Assembly (NCBI GenBank): GCA_017965125.1
Contig: JAGCQO010000041.1
Span: forward strand, 1-16,421
DNA: 16,421 nt
Source of the DNA: Paludibacteraceae bacterium
GTDB lineage: Bacteria; Bacteroidota; Bacteroidia; Bacteroidales; Paludibacteraceae
Direction of reading: 5' to 3'
Part shown: one piece after another, positions 15,809-16,421 of the stretch
Layout: the number at the start of each line of letters is the position of its first letter
Position numbering within the stretch: position 1 is the first letter of the stretch
Notes under the pieces: model-generated
What the model was told of the DNA's origin: nothing
Seen by the model: the letters and a program-made list of their open reading frames with translations, nothing else
The model's database searches: none
Translations under genes and position numbers: made by a program

Positions 15809-16421
15809 TTAAGCTAACGCATTCAACATGTTGCCATAGATGTTGTTCAAATTAGCAACCTGGCTGTTCAACTTAGCTGTGTTCTGCTTGAATGACTCTA
15901 TTTCGCTGTTTGCTGACTCTATAGCCTTCAACTGAAGCTCGTATGCTGAGTTAGCAGAAGACAAGCTGTTGTTTACATTTGAAAGAGCTGATGCGTATGC
16001 ATTTGTGCTCTGTCTTGCGTTCTCAACGTCAGCAGCAATGCTCTTGTATGAATTAATCAATGAAGCAGTTGCCTCGTTAATCTGGTTCTGAGACTTAGTA
16101 TAGCTATCCAAAGAAGTATTAGCAGATGCGATGTTGTTCACCAACTGAGCTGCGCTATCGCCAGCTGCACCAAGATTTGAAAGCTTCTCAGCTGTTTCAG
16201 ACAACTTAGAAATTCCGCTGTTCAACTTCTTGATATCTTCCTCAGACAAAGAACTAATATCTGTTCCTGCTATTGCATTCAATGTTCCACCTGATACAGA
16301 ACCACCATTTCCGCCTGCAACAACTGTTCCGCCTGATACTCCAGACATTGAAGCTACTGCTAATGGGTTAACGGCTGCACCATGTGAAGAGTGCTCGTCA
16401 TGGAATGCTGCACCTTCTGGA
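15809..16421 (-). CDS. gldL: Type IX secretion / gliding motor protein GldL (PorL), C-terminal part
   Basis: The frame is open to the right edge, so only the last 203 residues are visible and the start and the transmembrane helices are missing. GldL is the inner-membrane proton-channel partner of GldM and powers type IX secretion and gliding. The visible part begins with a His-rich stretch (FHDEHSSHG) and a Gly-rich linker (SGVSGGTVVAGGNGGSVSGG). A long Ser/Asn/Ala-rich helical tail follows, ending NLNNIYGNMLNALA, the usual GldL C-terminus. The cytoplasmic tail is predicted helical, with heptad-like spacing (for example ETAEKLSNL and NARQSTNAYASALSNV). The assignment rests on this tail and on gldM and gldN following directly. 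Confidence 0.92.
   Translation of the reverse strand, partial: PEGAAFHDEHSSHGAAVNPLAVASMSGVSGGTVVAGGNGGSVSGGTLNAIAGTDISSLSEEDIKKLNSGISKLSETAEKLSNLGAAGDSAAQLVNNIASANTSLDSYTKSQNQINEATASLINSYKSIAADVENARQSTNAYASALSNVNNSLSSANSAYELQLKAIESANSEIESFKQNTAKLNSQVANLNNIYGNMLNALA

Overview
The window looks like chromosomal DNA of a member of the Bacteroidota, most likely Bacteroidales or a close relative. Three things point there: the gliding/type IX secretion genes gldL-gldM-gldN, promoters with the Bacteroides-type -7 box TAnnTTTG and poor Shine-Dalgarno sequences, and housekeeping proteins with Bacteroidota-style motifs (KMGKS in CysRS, an AQNGAGKT first Walker A in the ABC-F protein). No phage, insertion sequence, CRISPR array or toxin-antitoxin gene is visible. 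The species cannot be named from the sequence.

Layout: (1) 1-526, minus strand, the 5' part of a secreted alpha/beta hydrolase cut by the window edge. (2) 582-755, a stand-alone tRNA-Leu(CAA) with its own promoter and terminator. (3) 884-1507, a cytidylate-kinase-like P-loop protein, convergent with (4) 1589-2701, a cation diffusion facilitator with an unusual doubled C-terminal domain. (5) 2956-6246, a metE-metF operon for B12-independent methionine synthesis, divergent from the CDF gene. (6) 6471-9878, cysS followed 9 bases later by an ABC-F ATPase, a translation-related pair. (7) 9938-13146, minus strand, the compact cluster rbfA, LolC/LolE-type permease, nadB, which ends in a terminator between the convergent ABC-F and nadB genes. 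(8) 13279-16421, minus strand, gldL (3' part), gldM and gldN, ending in a strong terminator that separates them from rbfA.

How the genes work together: MetF makes 5-methyltetrahydrofolate and MetE uses it to methylate homocysteine. CysS charges tRNA-Cys, and the ABC-F protein is expected to act on ribosomes; RbfA matures the 30S subunit. GldL and GldM form the proton-driven inner-membrane motor of the type IX system and GldN belongs to its periplasmic/outer-membrane ring; gldK should lie just beyond the right edge. Local GC content is visibly higher in the methionine/cysS half than in the gldLMN end.

Most of the window is conserved housekeeping sequence. The less ordinary items are the CDF transporter with two tandem C-terminal ferredoxin-like repeats and an Asp/Asn metal site, a 14-base block shared by the tRNA-Leu and metE promoters, repeated TTCAAAG boxes upstream of metE, and a palindrome with a long-range complement in the metF-cysS gap. 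I found no convincing undescribed system.
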